Shown: positions 33,697 through 43,477, numbered from the stretch's first letter. The stretch is DNA of 64,000 nt from Paenisporosarcina quisquiliarum_A (GCF_043641925.1 NZ_JBHZRU010000001.1:186001-250000); one strand, 5' to 3'. Notes: generated by a model from the sequence alone, not told the origin. A program made the numbers and translations.

Positions 33697-35364
33697 GTGA
33701 CTAAAATTAAAAATGAAACGATCCGCATCATCCCGCTCGGTGGAGTTGGAGAGATCGGAAAAGCAATGTACGTTGTCGAAATCGACGAAGAAATATTTGT
33801 AGTAGACAGTGGACTAATGTTCCCTGAAGATGAAATGCTTGGAATTGATATTGTTATTCCAGACGTTACATACCTAGAAGAAAACAAAGACCGTATTAAA
33901 GGGATTTTCTTGACGCATGGTCATGAAGATGCAATTGGCTCGATTTCTTATTTATTAAATAAAGTTCAAGCACCTATATATGGGTCACGCTTAACCATTG
34001 CTTTAGCAAAGGAACATTTAAAAGAAATGCCAGCACCACACCCAGTGAAGTTTTTTGAAGTAACAAATCGTAGTCGAATGAACTTTAAATCCACATATGT
34101 AACGTTTTTCCATACAACACATAGCATTCCTGATTCTTTAGGAATCGCATTCCACACATCTGAAGGAGCAATCGTTCATACTGGGGAATTTAAATTCGAC
34201 CAATCCGCGCAAGGAAGCTATCGACCGGATATTGCTAAAATGGCTGGTTTGGGTGAAGAAGGCGTATTCATTTTAATGTCTGATTCAACTGAAGCTGAAA
34301 GACCTGGATATACAACGTCTGAATCTGTCGTTGAAGGACATCTATCTGAAGCATTCTACGGAGCAAAAGGAAGAATATTAGTTTCTTTATATTCTTCAAA
34401 CTTTATCAGAATGCAACAAGTCTTTAATAAATCATTAGAAGTTAAACGAAAAGTAGCTGTAGTAGGGAAAACGTTAGAAAACGTATTCGAGGTTGGTTTG
34501 AAACTTGGCTACCTAACAGTTGACGAAGATACACTTATTTCAATTAAAGATATCGATAAGTATGCAGATGACGAAGTAATCATTATCGTTTCTGGTACAC
34601 AAGGTGAGCCACTTGAAGCACTTGAAAAAATGGTTCGTAAACATCACAAAGATGTGAAAATCAAAGATACGGATACCGTTTTAATTACCTTTACACCATC
34701 TCCAGGAATGGAAGTGGCAATGTATAAAACGATGAATCATTTAGCTAAAGCAGGTGCGAAAGTTTTAACTGCTGATAAAAAAGTTCACGTTTCTGGTCAC
34801 GGTAGTCAAGAAGATTTGAAAATGATGTTAAACTTGATGAAGCCTCAATACTTTATTCCGATTCAAGGTGAATACCGTATGTTAATGGCTCATTCCAAGT
34901 TAGCTCAATCAACTGGTTTAACGAAAGCTCAAATTTTTATTGCTGATAAAGGCGATATTGTTGAATACAAGAGCGGCAAAATGAGAATGAGTGGTCGAGT
35001 TCAAGCTGGTAACGTCTTAATTGACGGGATTGGTGTAGGTGATGTAGGCAATATCGTCCTAAGAGACCGTAAACTTCTTTCTCAAGATGGTATTTTCATT
35101 GTTGTCGTTACATTAAACCGAGCTCAAAAGAAAATCGCATCAGGTCCTGAGATTTTATCGCGAGGATTTGTTTATGTTCGTGAATCAGAAAAACTGATGG
35201 ACGAGTCTACAGAGCTAGTTAAAAAAATAGTTGAAAAATATGTGAATAAAGAGACCTTTGAATGGACAAATATTAAACAAGAAATCCGCGACACGTTAAA
35301 CTCATATTTATTCCAACAAACAAAACGACGCCCAATGATTATCCCAATTATTATGGAATATTAA
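33697..35364 (+). CDS. rnjB: Ribonuclease J2
   Basis: The 555-residue protein is a beta-CASP metallo-beta-lactamase ribonuclease. Two metal-site positions depart from RNase J1: the motif reads HGHEDAIG where J1 has HGHEDHIG, and HTGEFKFD where J1 has HTGDFKFD. This pattern, the location after dapA and the equal length point to J2, the weakly active partner that forms a complex with J1 and adjusts its cleavage. The beta-CASP part and the C-terminal domain (ending RRPMIIPIIMEY) are intact. GTG 33697 follows TTTAGGAGGAAAG; a 25-codon upstream extension has no ribosome site. Confidence 0.93.
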   Translation: MTKIKNETIRIIPLGGVGEIGKAMYVVEIDEEIFVVDSGLMFPEDEMLGIDIVIPDVTYLEENKDRIKGIFLTHGHEDAIGSISYLLNKVQAPIYGSRLTIALAKEHLKEMPAPHPVKFFEVTNRSRMNFKSTYVTFFHTTHSIPDSLGIAFHTSEGAIVHTGEFKFDQSAQGSYRPDIAKMAGLGEEGVFILMSDSTEAERPGYTTSESVVEGHLSEAFYGAKGRILVSLYSSNFIRMQQVFNKSLEVKRKVAVVGKTLENVFEVGLKLGYLTVDEDTLISIKDIDKYADDEVIIIVSGTQGEPLEALEKMVRKHHKDVKIKDTDTVLITFTPSPGMEVAMYKTMNHLAKAGAKVLTADKKVHVSGHGSQEDLKMMLNLMKPQYFIPIQGEYRMLMAHSKLAQSTGLTKAQIFIADKGDIVEYKSGKMRMSGRVQAGNVLIDGIGVGDVGNIVLRDRKLLSQDGIFIVVVTLNRAQKKIASGPEILSRGFVYVRESEKLMDESTELVKKIVEKYVNKETFEWTNIKQEIRDTLNSYLFQQTKRRPMIIPIIMEY

Positions 35365-35378
35365 TGTGTCAATAAGCG

Positions 35379-35420
35379 AAAGGATTTCCTAGCCATATGT
35401 ATCGGCGGGGAATCCTTTTT
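35379..35420 (+). terminator. Intrinsic terminator after rnjB
   Basis: AAAGGATTTCC pairs with GGGGAATCCTTT (one G-U, one extra G) and is followed by TTTTTG. ftsK starts 28 bases later with no promoter visible, so read-through is likely. Confidence 0.82.
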
Positions 35421-35447
35421 GTTTGATAATGAAAGAAGGTGAAAATA

Positions 35448-37742
35448 ATGACGAGAAAAAAGAAAAAACCGATTAATAAGAAAAAGGCGGAGCCTATGCA
35501 TCCGTTAATGTATGAGATTATTGGACTGTTACTAATTGGTTTAGGAATTATAACTTTTTTTGAATATGGATTCATTGGTTTTACGTTATCGTCCATTGCA
35601 CGATTCCTCTTTGGAAATTGGCATGTGGCAGTTTCATTATTTTTAATAGTGATAGCTTTAATGGTCATGATTCAACGATCATTTCCGAAATTTAATAATC
35701 GCATTGTATTAGGGTTTGGAAGTGTGTTAGCCAGTTTAACTATATTTAGTCATCTTGTGTTATTTGAAAATCTATTTCAAGGTGGCGCATTACTTAGTGA
35801 CTCGGTCATTAGGGAAACATGGCGTGTATTAATCGATAGCGGAGGCATTACGGAAAGAAATCATTCCCTTGGTGGAGGGATGATTGGTGCTATTATTTTT
35901 GCTACGTTCCATGTGCTATTTGATTCGAGTGGCGCGACAATAGCTGCTTGGTTATTGCTATTGATTGGTTTTGTTTTATTGTCAGGAAAAGCCTTAGTTC
36001 CGATTATTGCGAGTGAAATTCCTGAGTGGAAGAAGAAGTGGGGAGCTTACCGTAAAAATAAAAAAGCAAATGCAAAACCAAAACCGGTTGTTTCAAGAAG
36101 AAAAGAGAAAAGGTTGCAGACAGAAGCTCAAGTTCAAATTGAACAACGTCCAGAAGCCGCAACTGTTGTAGAAATTGAAGAACCACATGTATCGCCAATT
36201 ATTTCAGCATTTACGGAAAGAGCTGAAAAACGAGTTGAAGTTGAACTTGAACCTGTTGAAGTTGATGGTGAAACGGAAAAGGTTTTTGAAACTGTTTCTG
36301 AACCAGTTCAAGAAAATGAAGACTATACTCTGCCACCCATATCACTATTAAATGCACCTCCACATAGTGATCAAAGTGGAGAATATTCATTGATTCAAGC
36401 AAATGCGAAAAAGTTAGAGCAGACCTTCCATAGCTTTGGGGTTAAAGCACGAGTAACGCAAGTTCATCTTGGACCTGCTGTTACGAAATATGAAGTTTTA
36501 CCAGATACAGGGGTGAAAGTTAGTAAAATCGTTAGTTTAAGTGACGATTTAGCATTAGCTCTTGCGGCTAGGGATATTCGTATTGAAGCACCGATTCCAG
36601 GAAAATCTGCTATTGGAATTGAAGTGCCTAACCAAGAAGTTGCGATTGTAAGTTTACGTGAAGTACTTGAAGCAAAAGAAAATAGTAAACCCGACTCAAA
36701 ATTATTAATCGGTCTGGGTAGAGATATTACTGGACAAGCCGTTCTTGCGGAATTAAATAAAATGCCTCATTTACTTGTGGCAGGTTCCACAGGAAGCGGG
36801 AAAAGTGTATGTATTAATGGCATTATCGTTAGTATTATCATGCGTGCTAAACCACATGAAGTAAAAATGATGATGATTGATCCGAAAATGGTTGAATTGA
36901 ATGTGTACAATGGTATTCCACATTTACTTGCCCCTGTTGTTACAGATCCTAGAAAAGCTTCACAAGCATTGAAAAAAGTCGTTTCTGAAATGGAACGACG
37001 ATATGATTTGTTTTCTCATACAGGAACTCGAAATATTGAAGGTTACAATGACCATATTCGTAAATGGAATGAAGAGAATGATGAAAAACATCCAAAGCTA
37101 CCTTACATTGTCGTTATTGTGGACGAGCTTGCCGATTTAATGATGGTTGCTTCTAATGATGTGGAAGACTCTATTACAAGATTGGCACAAATGGCTCGTG
37201 CAGCAGGAATTCATTTAATTATAGCGACACAACGTCCAAGTGTTGATGTAATTACAGGTGTTATTAAAGCAAATATTCCTTCACGAATTGCTTTTGCCGT
37301 ATCTTCGTCTATCGATTCAAGAACGATTTTAGATATGGGTGGTGCTGAAAAGTTACTAGGTCGTGGCGATATGCTCTTCTTAGCGGCAGGTGCTTCTAAG
37401 CCTGTTCGAGTTCAAGGGGCTTTCCTTTCTGATCAAGAAGTAGAGACAGTTGTCGATTCTGTTATAGCTCAGCAAAAAGCTCAGTATCAAGAAGAAATGA
37501 TTCCGTCGGAGATAGAAGAAGTTGCGATTGAAGAACAAACGGACGATTTATATGACGAAGCCGTTCAACTAGTGACAGATATGCAAACTGCTTCGGTGTC
37601 ATTATTACAACGAAGATTCAGAGTAGGGTATTCAAGAGCAGCCCGTATCATCGACCAAATGGAATTACGTGGTGTTGTTGGTCCTTATGAAGGAAGTAAA
37701 CCACGACAAGTTCTCGTATCGAAACAAAATGATGACTATTGA
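35448..37742 (+). CDS. ftsK: FtsK/SpoIIIE DNA translocase
   Basis: The 764-residue DNA pump moves chromosome through a closing septum; in spore formers the copy at this locus is SpoIIIE, which packs DNA into the forespore. The N-terminus has about four membrane helices (residues 20-190), a charged Glu-rich linker (200-310), the motor with Walker A VAGSTGSGKSVCING near 446 and Walker B VVIVDELADLMM near 560, and a C-terminal winged-helix gamma domain (LLQRRFRVGYSRAARIIDQME) that reads orientation sequences. ATG 35448 is preferred to GTG 35439, which is part of the ribosome site. The tepA and ylzJ genes found before it in B. subtilis are absent. Confidence 0.96.
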   Translation: MTRKKKKPINKKKAEPMHPLMYEIIGLLLIGLGIITFFEYGFIGFTLSSIARFLFGNWHVAVSLFLIVIALMVMIQRSFPKFNNRIVLGFGSVLASLTIFSHLVLFENLFQGGALLSDSVIRETWRVLIDSGGITERNHSLGGGMIGAIIFATFHVLFDSSGATIAAWLLLLIGFVLLSGKALVPIIASEIPEWKKKWGAYRKNKKANAKPKPVVSRRKEKRLQTEAQVQIEQRPEAATVVEIEEPHVSPIISAFTERAEKRVEVELEPVEVDGETEKVFETVSEPVQENEDYTLPPISLLNAPPHSDQSGEYSLIQANAKKLEQTFHSFGVKARVTQVHLGPAVTKYEVLPDTGVKVSKIVSLSDDLALALAARDIRIEAPIPGKSAIGIEVPNQEVAIVSLREVLEAKENSKPDSKLLIGLGRDITGQAVLAELNKMPHLLVAGSTGSGKSVCINGIIVSIIMRAKPHEVKMMMIDPKMVELNVYNGIPHLLAPVVTDPRKASQALKKVVSEMERRYDLFSHTGTRNIEGYNDHIRKWNEENDEKHPKLPYIVVIVDELADLMMVASNDVEDSITRLAQMARAAGIHLIIATQRPSVDVITGVIKANIPSRIAFAVSSSIDSRTILDMGGAEKLLGRGDMLFLAAGASKPVRVQGAFLSDQEVETVVDSVIAQQKAQYQEEMIPSEIEEVAIEEQTDDLYDEAVQLVTDMQTASVSLLQRRFRVGYSRAARIIDQMELRGVVGPYEGSKPRQVLVSKQNDDY

Positions 37743-37851
37743 TATAGAAAAATATGTCATTCGTATTACAAATAAATCATTATTTTTACGGATCTTTTCA
37801 TAATTCGCACATAAATCTATTTATTTACACAAATAAAAGTGGTATAGTATG

Positions 37852-37888
37852 TCTGATTAGTAGGAAAGTTTTACATCAGATGTCTGAT
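37852..37888 (+). promoter_or_regulatory. Candidate operator with TCTGAT half-sites
   Basis: ATCAGA-TG-TCTGAT at 37875-37888 is an inverted repeat, and another TCTGAT half-site lies at 37852-37857 next to TATAGTATG, a possible -10. The sites fall 24-60 bases before the GntR gene, as expected for autoregulation. No site of this form is seen between the GntR gene and nupN. Confidence 0.5.
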
Positions 37889-37911
37889 CTCTACTGTTGG
37901 TGGTGGTTCAT

Positions 37912-38640
37912 ATGACAATTAAATCAGATAGTCGGCATTTGTATCTTCAAGTGATCGATCGTCTAAAAGACGATATTGCAAAAGGTGTGTTCGTAGAGAA
38001 GGAGAAATTACCTTCTGAATTCGAACTAGCCAAATCTCTTGGAGTCAGTCGTGCAACGCTTCGCGAAGCACTTAGACTGTTGGAAGAAGAAAACGTCATC
38101 GTAAGACGACATGGAGTAGGTACCTTTGTAAACCCACGCCCTGTTTTTACTTCAGGCATTGAGCAGTTAACAAGTGTCTCTTCTATGATTCGTAAAGCGG
38201 GAATGGAACCGGGAACTATTTATTTAAGTTCATCGGAAGCACTTCCGTCTGAAGAAGATGTAAAACGCTTTCATTGCGAAAACGATGATTCTGTCATTAC
38301 TATTGAACGTGTAAGAACAGCTAACGGTGAACCGGTTGTTTACTGTGTGGACAAAGTGCCAACTAAATATTTGCCGAATGATTTTTTAAGTCGGCAAGAG
38401 GGATCTATATTTACTGCTATTGAGGAATCCGGACAAATTCGAATTTCACATGCCATTGCATTTATTGACCCGACTGGCTATCACGAGGAAGCTTCACCAA
38501 TTTTGGAATGCGAACCTGAAACAGCGTTACTTGTTCTGAAACAATTACATTATGATGACAATGATCAAGTTGTGTTGTATTCAAAAAACTATTTTAGAGC
38601 TGATAAATTCAGTTTCCATGTAGTGCGTAAAAGGGTGTAA
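37912..38640 (+). CDS. ymfC: GntR/HutC-family regulator with UTRA domain
   Basis: The 242-residue regulator has an N-terminal winged helix (about 10-72; KLPSEFELAKSLGVSRATLREALRL) and a UTRA ligand-binding domain (about 95-240) ending YSKNYFRADKFSFHVVRKR. It matches YmfC of B. subtilis by place and type. Because the nucleoside transporter genes follow 51 bases later in the same direction, I infer that it senses a nucleoside or related metabolite and controls the transporter. ATG 37912 follows GGTGGTGG; five extra codons upstream start at a GTG within that site. A palindromic candidate operator lies just upstream. Confidence 0.9.
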   Translation: MTIKSDSRHLYLQVIDRLKDDIAKGVFVEKEKLPSEFELAKSLGVSRATLREALRLLEEENVIVRRHGVGTFVNPRPVFTSGIEQLTSVSSMIRKAGMEPGTIYLSSSEALPSEEDVKRFHCENDDSVITIERVRTANGEPVVYCVDKVPTKYLPNDFLSRQEGSIFTAIEESGQIRISHAIAFIDPTGYHEEASPILECEPETALLVLKQLHYDDNDQVVLYSKNYFRADKFSFHVVRKRV

Positions 38641-38691
38641 AACAACAAAATTCCTGCTAATAAGAAAACACATTTTGAGGGGGAACTCAAA

Positions 38692-39756
38692 TTGACAAAA
38701 CGTAAATTCGGTCTAGCTTTATCTATGGTTCTAGCTGCAAGTACAGTATTAGCTGCTTGTGGTAGCGATGATAAAGACGGCGCAACTGGTACAAATGGTG
38801 ACGCAAAAGAAAACGATTTTTCTGTAGCAATGGTAACTGATGTAGGTGGAGTAGATGACAAATCTTTCAACCAATCAGCTTGGGAAGGTATTCAAAAGTT
38901 TGGTGAAGACAATGAACTGACTAAAGGTGATGGTGGGTTTGACTACCTTCAATCAGCTTCAGATGCAGACTATAACACTAACTTGAACAACTTAGTTCGT
39001 CGTGACTTCGATTTAGTTTTCGGTATTGGTTTCTTAATGGAAGCTGCTGTAAACGAAATCGCTGAACAACAACCTGACGCACAATTAGCTATTATTGATG
39101 CAGTAGTAGATCAACCAAACGTTGCTTCTGTTCTATTTAAAGAGCAAGAAGGTTCATACCTTGCTGGTGTTGCTGCAGCATTAATGACAAAATCGAAAAA
39201 AATCGGTTTTGTTGGTGGTATGGAAATCCCAGTTATCGAGCGTTTTGAAGCTGGATTCTTAGAAGGTGTTAAAGCTGTAGATCCTGCAATCGAAGTTGAC
39301 GTTCAATACACAGGTGCTTTTGATAAAGCAGAACTTGGGAAAACAACTGCTAACCGTATGTATTCTTCAGGCGTAGATATTATTTTCCACGCTGCTGGTG
39401 GTACTGGTAACGGTGTATTCGCTGAAGCAAAAGAATTAAAAACAAAAGATCCTAACGCATATGTTTGGGTTATCGGTGTTGACTCTGACCAATATGAAGA
39501 AGGTGCTGTTGGCGAAGATAACGTAACTTTAACTTCAATGTTAAAACGTGTTGACGTAGCAGTTCAAAACCTTTCTAAATTAGCAATGGACGGAGAATTC
39601 CCAGGTGGGGAAACAACTGTTTATGGTCTTGCTGAAGAAGGCGTTGGTCTTGCTGATTCTCGTGGAGCAATCCCAGAAGACGTAATGACTCAAATTGACG
39701 AGTATGCTAAAAAAATCGCTGATGGCGAAGTTACAGTTCCTGAAACTGTAGAGTAA
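38692..39756 (+). CDS. nupN: BMP-family nucleoside-binding lipoprotein
   Basis: The 354-residue protein starts with a lipoprotein signal (basic start, hydrophobic core, lipobox LAAC with Cys near 23), so it should be anchored outside the membrane. The mature part is of the basic membrane protein (BMP/PnrA) type, with FSVAMVTDVGGVDDKSFNQS and WVIGVDSDQYEEG; such proteins bind purine nucleosides for an ABC importer. The TTG start at 38692 follows GAGGGGGAAC. A perfect 36-bp palindrome behind the gene probably makes the binding protein more abundant than the membrane subunits. Confidence 0.9.
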   Translation: MTKRKFGLALSMVLAASTVLAACGSDDKDGATGTNGDAKENDFSVAMVTDVGGVDDKSFNQSAWEGIQKFGEDNELTKGDGGFDYLQSASDADYNTNLNNLVRRDFDLVFGIGFLMEAAVNEIAEQQPDAQLAIIDAVVDQPNVASVLFKEQEGSYLAGVAAALMTKSKKIGFVGGMEIPVIERFEAGFLEGVKAVDPAIEVDVQYTGAFDKAELGKTTANRMYSSGVDIIFHAAGGTGNGVFAEAKELKTKDPNAYVWVIGVDSDQYEEGAVGEDNVTLTSMLKRVDVAVQNLSKLAMDGEFPGGETTVYGLAEEGVGLADSRGAIPEDVMTQIDEYAKKIADGEVTVPETVE

Positions 39757-39772
39757 TGCTTGAAATGTTTGT

Positions 39773-39808
39773 ACATAATAAAGACCGGTATACCGGTCTT
39801 TATTATGT
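39773..39808 (+). terminator. Perfect 36-bp palindrome after nupN
   Basis: ACATAATAAAGACCGGTA is followed directly by its exact reverse complement, with no unpaired centre other than what a loop needs, then TTTACTT. It lies 16 bases after the nupN stop. It can act as an intrinsic terminator or as a 3' stabiliser of the nupN message. A smaller hairpin (GAAAGG / CCTTTC arms, about 39836-39864) follows before nupO. Confidence 0.8.
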
Positions 39809-39910
39809 TTTACTTCTTTTTCTAAATTAATAGATGAAAGGTTTTAAGTTTTAAAGCCTTTCCTGTATTAATTTATTTTTAATTTAACAGCGTTTAAGGG
39901 AGTGAAGACA

Positions 39911-41467
39911 TTGGAATATGTAATTGAAATGCTTAACATCCGTAAAGAATTCGGAACTTTCGTGGCTAATGACAACATTACCCTTCAACTACAGAAAGGT
40001 GAAATTCATGCATTGCTTGGCGAAAATGGTGCAGGAAAATCTACCTTGATGAATGTTCTTTTTGGTCTTTATCAACCAGAAGGCGGAGAAATCCGTGTAA
40101 ATGGTGAAGAAGTAAAAATAACTGATCCTAAAGTTGCGAACAAATATGGAATTGGTATGGTTCATCAGCATTTTATGTTAGTTGAAGATTTCACAGTAAC
40201 AGAAAATATAATTCTTGGTAGTGAACCTACATCTGCAGGGATGATTAGCACGAAATCTGCAGCAAAAAAAGTGCAAGAATTATCAGAGCTCTATGGATTA
40301 GAAGTGGATCCTTATGCAAAGATAGAAGATATTTCAGTCGGTATGCAACAACGTGTTGAAATTTTGAAAACGCTTTATCGCGGAGCTGAAATTTTAATCT
40401 TTGATGAACCTACAGCCTCATTAACACCACAAGAAATTACCGAGCTTATTCAGATTATGAAACGCCTAATTAATGAAGGAAAATCTATTATCTTAATCAC
40501 ACATAAATTGAAAGAGATAATGGATGTTACTGACCGCGTAACGGTCATTCGAAAAGGAAAAGGGATTGGAACTGTTATTACCGCAGAAACCAATCCAAAT
40601 GACCTTGCCTCTTTAATGGTGGGGCGTCAAGTTGAGTTTAAAACTGTAAAAGGAATTGCTCATCCGACGGACAATGTATTAGAAGTGAAAGATTTAGTCG
40701 TAACAGATTATCGTGGCATTGAAAAAGTAAAAGGCTTAAATCTAAATGTACGTAAAGGTGAGATTGTGGGGATTGCAGGAATTGATGGCAATGGACAATC
40801 AGAACTAATAGAAGCAATCACTGGTTTACGCAAAGTTAAAAGTGGTCATGTGTTCATGAATGGAAACGAAATTACGGGTAAGCGTACACGTAAAATAACT
40901 GAATCTGGTATTGGACATATTCCACAAGATCGTCATAAGCATGGATTGATTCTTGACTTCCCAATTGGTCACAATATTGCGTTGCAAACGTATTATTCAG
41001 CACCGATTTCAAAAAATGGCATTATGAATTACGGTACGATTTCTAAAAAAGCCAATGAAATCATTCAAAAATTCGATGTACGTACACAAGGTGATCATGA
41101 ACCTGCTCGTGCATTATCTGGTGGTAATCAGCAAAAGGCTATTATTGGTCGAGAAATTGACCGTAACCCTGATTTACTAATCGCTGCATTACCTACAAGG
41201 GGATTAGATGTAGGGGCTATCGAATTTATTCACCAACAATTAATAGAACAACGTGATAAAGGTAAAGCTGTTCTATTAATTTCATTTGAGCTAGATGAGG
41301 TAATGAACGTATCAGATCGAATTGCTGTTATTTATGATGGACAAATAGTTGATACACTGGATCCTCAACAAACGAACGAACAAGAACTTGGTTTATTAAT
41401 GGCGGGTCAAACAAAGACCAAAGCTAATGGAAATCAAGTGAAAGAGGAGGACAGTAAGCATGTCTAA
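39911..41467 (+). CDS. nupO: Nucleoside ABC transporter ATP-binding protein, two domains
   Basis: This 518-residue double ATPase closely resembles NupO (YufO) from its first residues MEYVIEMLNIRKEF. Domain 1 (about 5-245) has Walker A GENGAGKST, signature ISVGMQQR and Walker B ILIFDEPTASLTP. Domain 2 (about 255-500) has a degenerate Walker A (GIDGNGQSE), signature LSGGNQQK and LLIAALPTRGLD, where the usual catalytic Glu is missing; this asymmetry is normal for the family. I prefer TTG 39911 to GTG 39902, because AAGGGAG spans the latter. It overlaps nupP by eight bases. Confidence 0.93.
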   Translation: MEYVIEMLNIRKEFGTFVANDNITLQLQKGEIHALLGENGAGKSTLMNVLFGLYQPEGGEIRVNGEEVKITDPKVANKYGIGMVHQHFMLVEDFTVTENIILGSEPTSAGMISTKSAAKKVQELSELYGLEVDPYAKIEDISVGMQQRVEILKTLYRGAEILIFDEPTASLTPQEITELIQIMKRLINEGKSIILITHKLKEIMDVTDRVTVIRKGKGIGTVITAETNPNDLASLMVGRQVEFKTVKGIAHPTDNVLEVKDLVVTDYRGIEKVKGLNLNVRKGEIVGIAGIDGNGQSELIEAITGLRKVKSGHVFMNGNEITGKRTRKITESGIGHIPQDRHKHGLILDFPIGHNIALQTYYSAPISKNGIMNYGTISKKANEIIQKFDVRTQGDHEPARALSGGNQQKAIIGREIDRNPDLLIAALPTRGLDVGAIEFIHQQLIEQRDKGKAVLLISFELDEVMNVSDRIAVIYDGQIVDTLDPQQTNEQELGLLMAGQTKTKANGNQVKEEDSKHV

Positions 41468-42509
41468 GCGCTTAGTAAATATACTTGTCCCTTTAATTTC
41501 CGTTATTTTAGGTTTGATTGTTGGGGCATTGGTAATGATTTTTAGTGGTTATGATCCAGTTGCTGGTTATACGGCACTTTGGAATGGAATATTTGGAGAC
41601 ATGTATACAATCGGTGAAACGATTCGTCAAATTACACCGTATATTTTAGCAGGTTTGGCTGTTGCTTTTGCATTTCGTACCGGCCTATTCAATATTGGTG
41701 TTGAAGGACAGCTAATCGTAGGTTGGTTTGCAGCTGCTTATGTGGGAATTGCATTTGAAGGAGCTTCTAAATTCGTCCATTTACCTTTAGCATTAATCGC
41801 TGCAGCTTTAGCGGGTGCTCTATGGGGCTTTATTCCAGGACTATTAAAAGCTAAATTCAAGGTCCACGAAGTTATTGTAACAATCATGATGAACTATGTT
41901 GCATTGCATACAACGAATGCATTAGTTAAAACAGTTTCTGATGGTGGAGACAATACGGGGAAAATTTTCCCTTCTGCATCTCTTCGTTCGGAATTCCTTG
42001 AAAACATGACTGACTTTTCTCGTTTGCATTTAGGGATTTTCATTGCTCTAGCAATGGTTGCTGTTATGTGGTTCATTCTTGAAAAAACAACTCGTGGTTT
42101 TGAGTTAAAAGCGGTTGGATTAAATCATCACGCTTCAGACTATGCGGGGATGAATGTAGATAAAAATATCATTCTTGCAATGGTCATTTCTGGTGCATTT
42201 GCCGGACTAGGTGGCGCTATGGAAGCTTTAGGAACATTTGAATATGCATCTGTAAAAGGTGGATTTACAGGTATTGGGTTTGACGGTATTGCCGTTGCCT
42301 TACTTGGCGCAAATACACCACTTGGTGTCATTTTCGGAGCAACATTATTTGGTTCATTAAAATATGGGGCATTAAATATGCCTAATGAAGCTGGGATTCC
42401 AGTAGAAATTGTTTCGATTGTAATTGCGATTATCATTTTCTTTGTTGCATCTGGTTATGTAATTCGCTTATTTATCGAACGTCTCAGCAAGAATAAGGAG
42501 GCGAAGTAA
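41460..42509 (+). CDS. nupP: Nucleoside ABC transporter permease 1
   Basis: The 349-residue protein is a BPD_transp_2 (branched-chain/ribose type) permease with eight to ten membrane helices. Landmarks are AFRTGLFNIGVEGQLIVG near 75 and AGMNVDKNIILAMVISGAFAGLGGAMEALG near 230, the EAA-like coupling loop region. It starts within the end of nupO behind GAGGAGGAC and is followed one base later by nupQ, so the three membrane components are translated together. Confidence 0.92.
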   Translation: MSKRLVNILVPLISVILGLIVGALVMIFSGYDPVAGYTALWNGIFGDMYTIGETIRQITPYILAGLAVAFAFRTGLFNIGVEGQLIVGWFAAAYVGIAFEGASKFVHLPLALIAAALAGALWGFIPGLLKAKFKVHEVIVTIMMNYVALHTTNALVKTVSDGGDNTGKIFPSASLRSEFLENMTDFSRLHLGIFIALAMVAVMWFILEKTTRGFELKAVGLNHHASDYAGMNVDKNIILAMVISGAFAGLGGAMEALGTFEYASVKGGFTGIGFDGIAVALLGANTPLGVIFGATLFGSLKYGALNMPNEAGIPVEIVSIVIAIIIFFVASGYVIRLFIERLSKNKEAK

Positions 42510-42510
42510 T

Positions 42511-43470
42511 ATGAGTTTCTTAGATGTATTATATTTCATCGTTCCTGTTGCGATCGCCTATGCTGCACCTCTAATTTTAACTGCTATTGGCGGTGTATTT
42601 TCAGAACGTTCGGGTGTAGTTAATATTGGGTTAGAAGGTTTAATGGTAGTTGGAGCATTTATCGGAGTTATTTTCAATCTATCATTTGTTCATATATTTG
42701 GTAATGCAACACCATGGATGGCTTTATTAGCTGCTATGGTTGTCGCTTCATTATTCTCTATACTACATGCGGTTGCATCTGTATCATTCAGAGCAGACCA
42801 AGTAGTTTCGGGTGTTGCAATTAATTTACTTGCTGTCGCATTGTGTTTATTCTTAGTGAAAAAGATTTACGGCAAAGGTCAAACAGACTTTGTTCAAGAA
42901 CGTTTTTTACGTGATGATATTTGGTTACTTGAAAAAATTCCTTTCCTTGGGCCAATGTTTTTCCAAAACGTTTATTGGACATCGGTATTAGCGATTTCGG
43001 TTGCGATTATCGCATGGGTTATTTTATACTTTACACCATTCGGTCTTCGTCTTCGTTCTGTTGGTGAACATCCAATGGCAGCTGATACTATGGGAATCAA
43101 TGTAAGCCGTATGCGTTATATTGCGGTCATGATTTCTGGTGGATTAGCAGGGATTGGTGGAGCAATTTATTCGCAATCAATTTCTCAAGACTTTGGTCAT
43201 TCCACAATTAACGGACAAGGATTCATGGCTTTGGCAGCAATGATCTTTGGTAAATGGCATCCACTTGGTGCAATGGGAGCAGCTGTATTCTTTGGGTTTG
43301 CTCAAGCATTAAGTATTGTCGGTGGATCAATTCCGATTATTAAAGAAGTACCAAGTGTCTTCTTGTTAATCTTGCCATACGTGTTGACGATATTCGCTTT
43401 AGCTGGATTTATCGGTAAAGCTAACGCTCCACGTGCTTTAGGAACTCCATATATTAAAGGGAAACGATAA
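42511..43470 (+). CDS. nupQ: Nucleoside ABC transporter permease 2
   Basis: This 319-residue partner permease has the same fold family as nupP, with GGVFSERSGVVNIGLEGLMVVGAF near 30 and MGINVSRMRYIAVMISGGLAGIGGAIYS near 195. Together with NupN, NupO and NupP it should form an importer for purine nucleosides. ATG is preceded by AAGGAGGCG, which lies in the end of nupP. A strong terminator closes the operon. Confidence 0.92.
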   Translation: MSFLDVLYFIVPVAIAYAAPLILTAIGGVFSERSGVVNIGLEGLMVVGAFIGVIFNLSFVHIFGNATPWMALLAAMVVASLFSILHAVASVSFRADQVVSGVAINLLAVALCLFLVKKIYGKGQTDFVQERFLRDDIWLLEKIPFLGPMFFQNVYWTSVLAISVAIIAWVILYFTPFGLRLRSVGEHPMAADTMGINVSRMRYIAVMISGGLAGIGGAIYSQSISQDFGHSTINGQGFMALAAMIFGKWHPLGAMGAAVFFGFAQALSIVGGSIPIIKEVPSVFLLILPYVLTIFALAGFIGKANAPRALGTPYIKGKR

Positions 43471-43477
43471 GACATTT

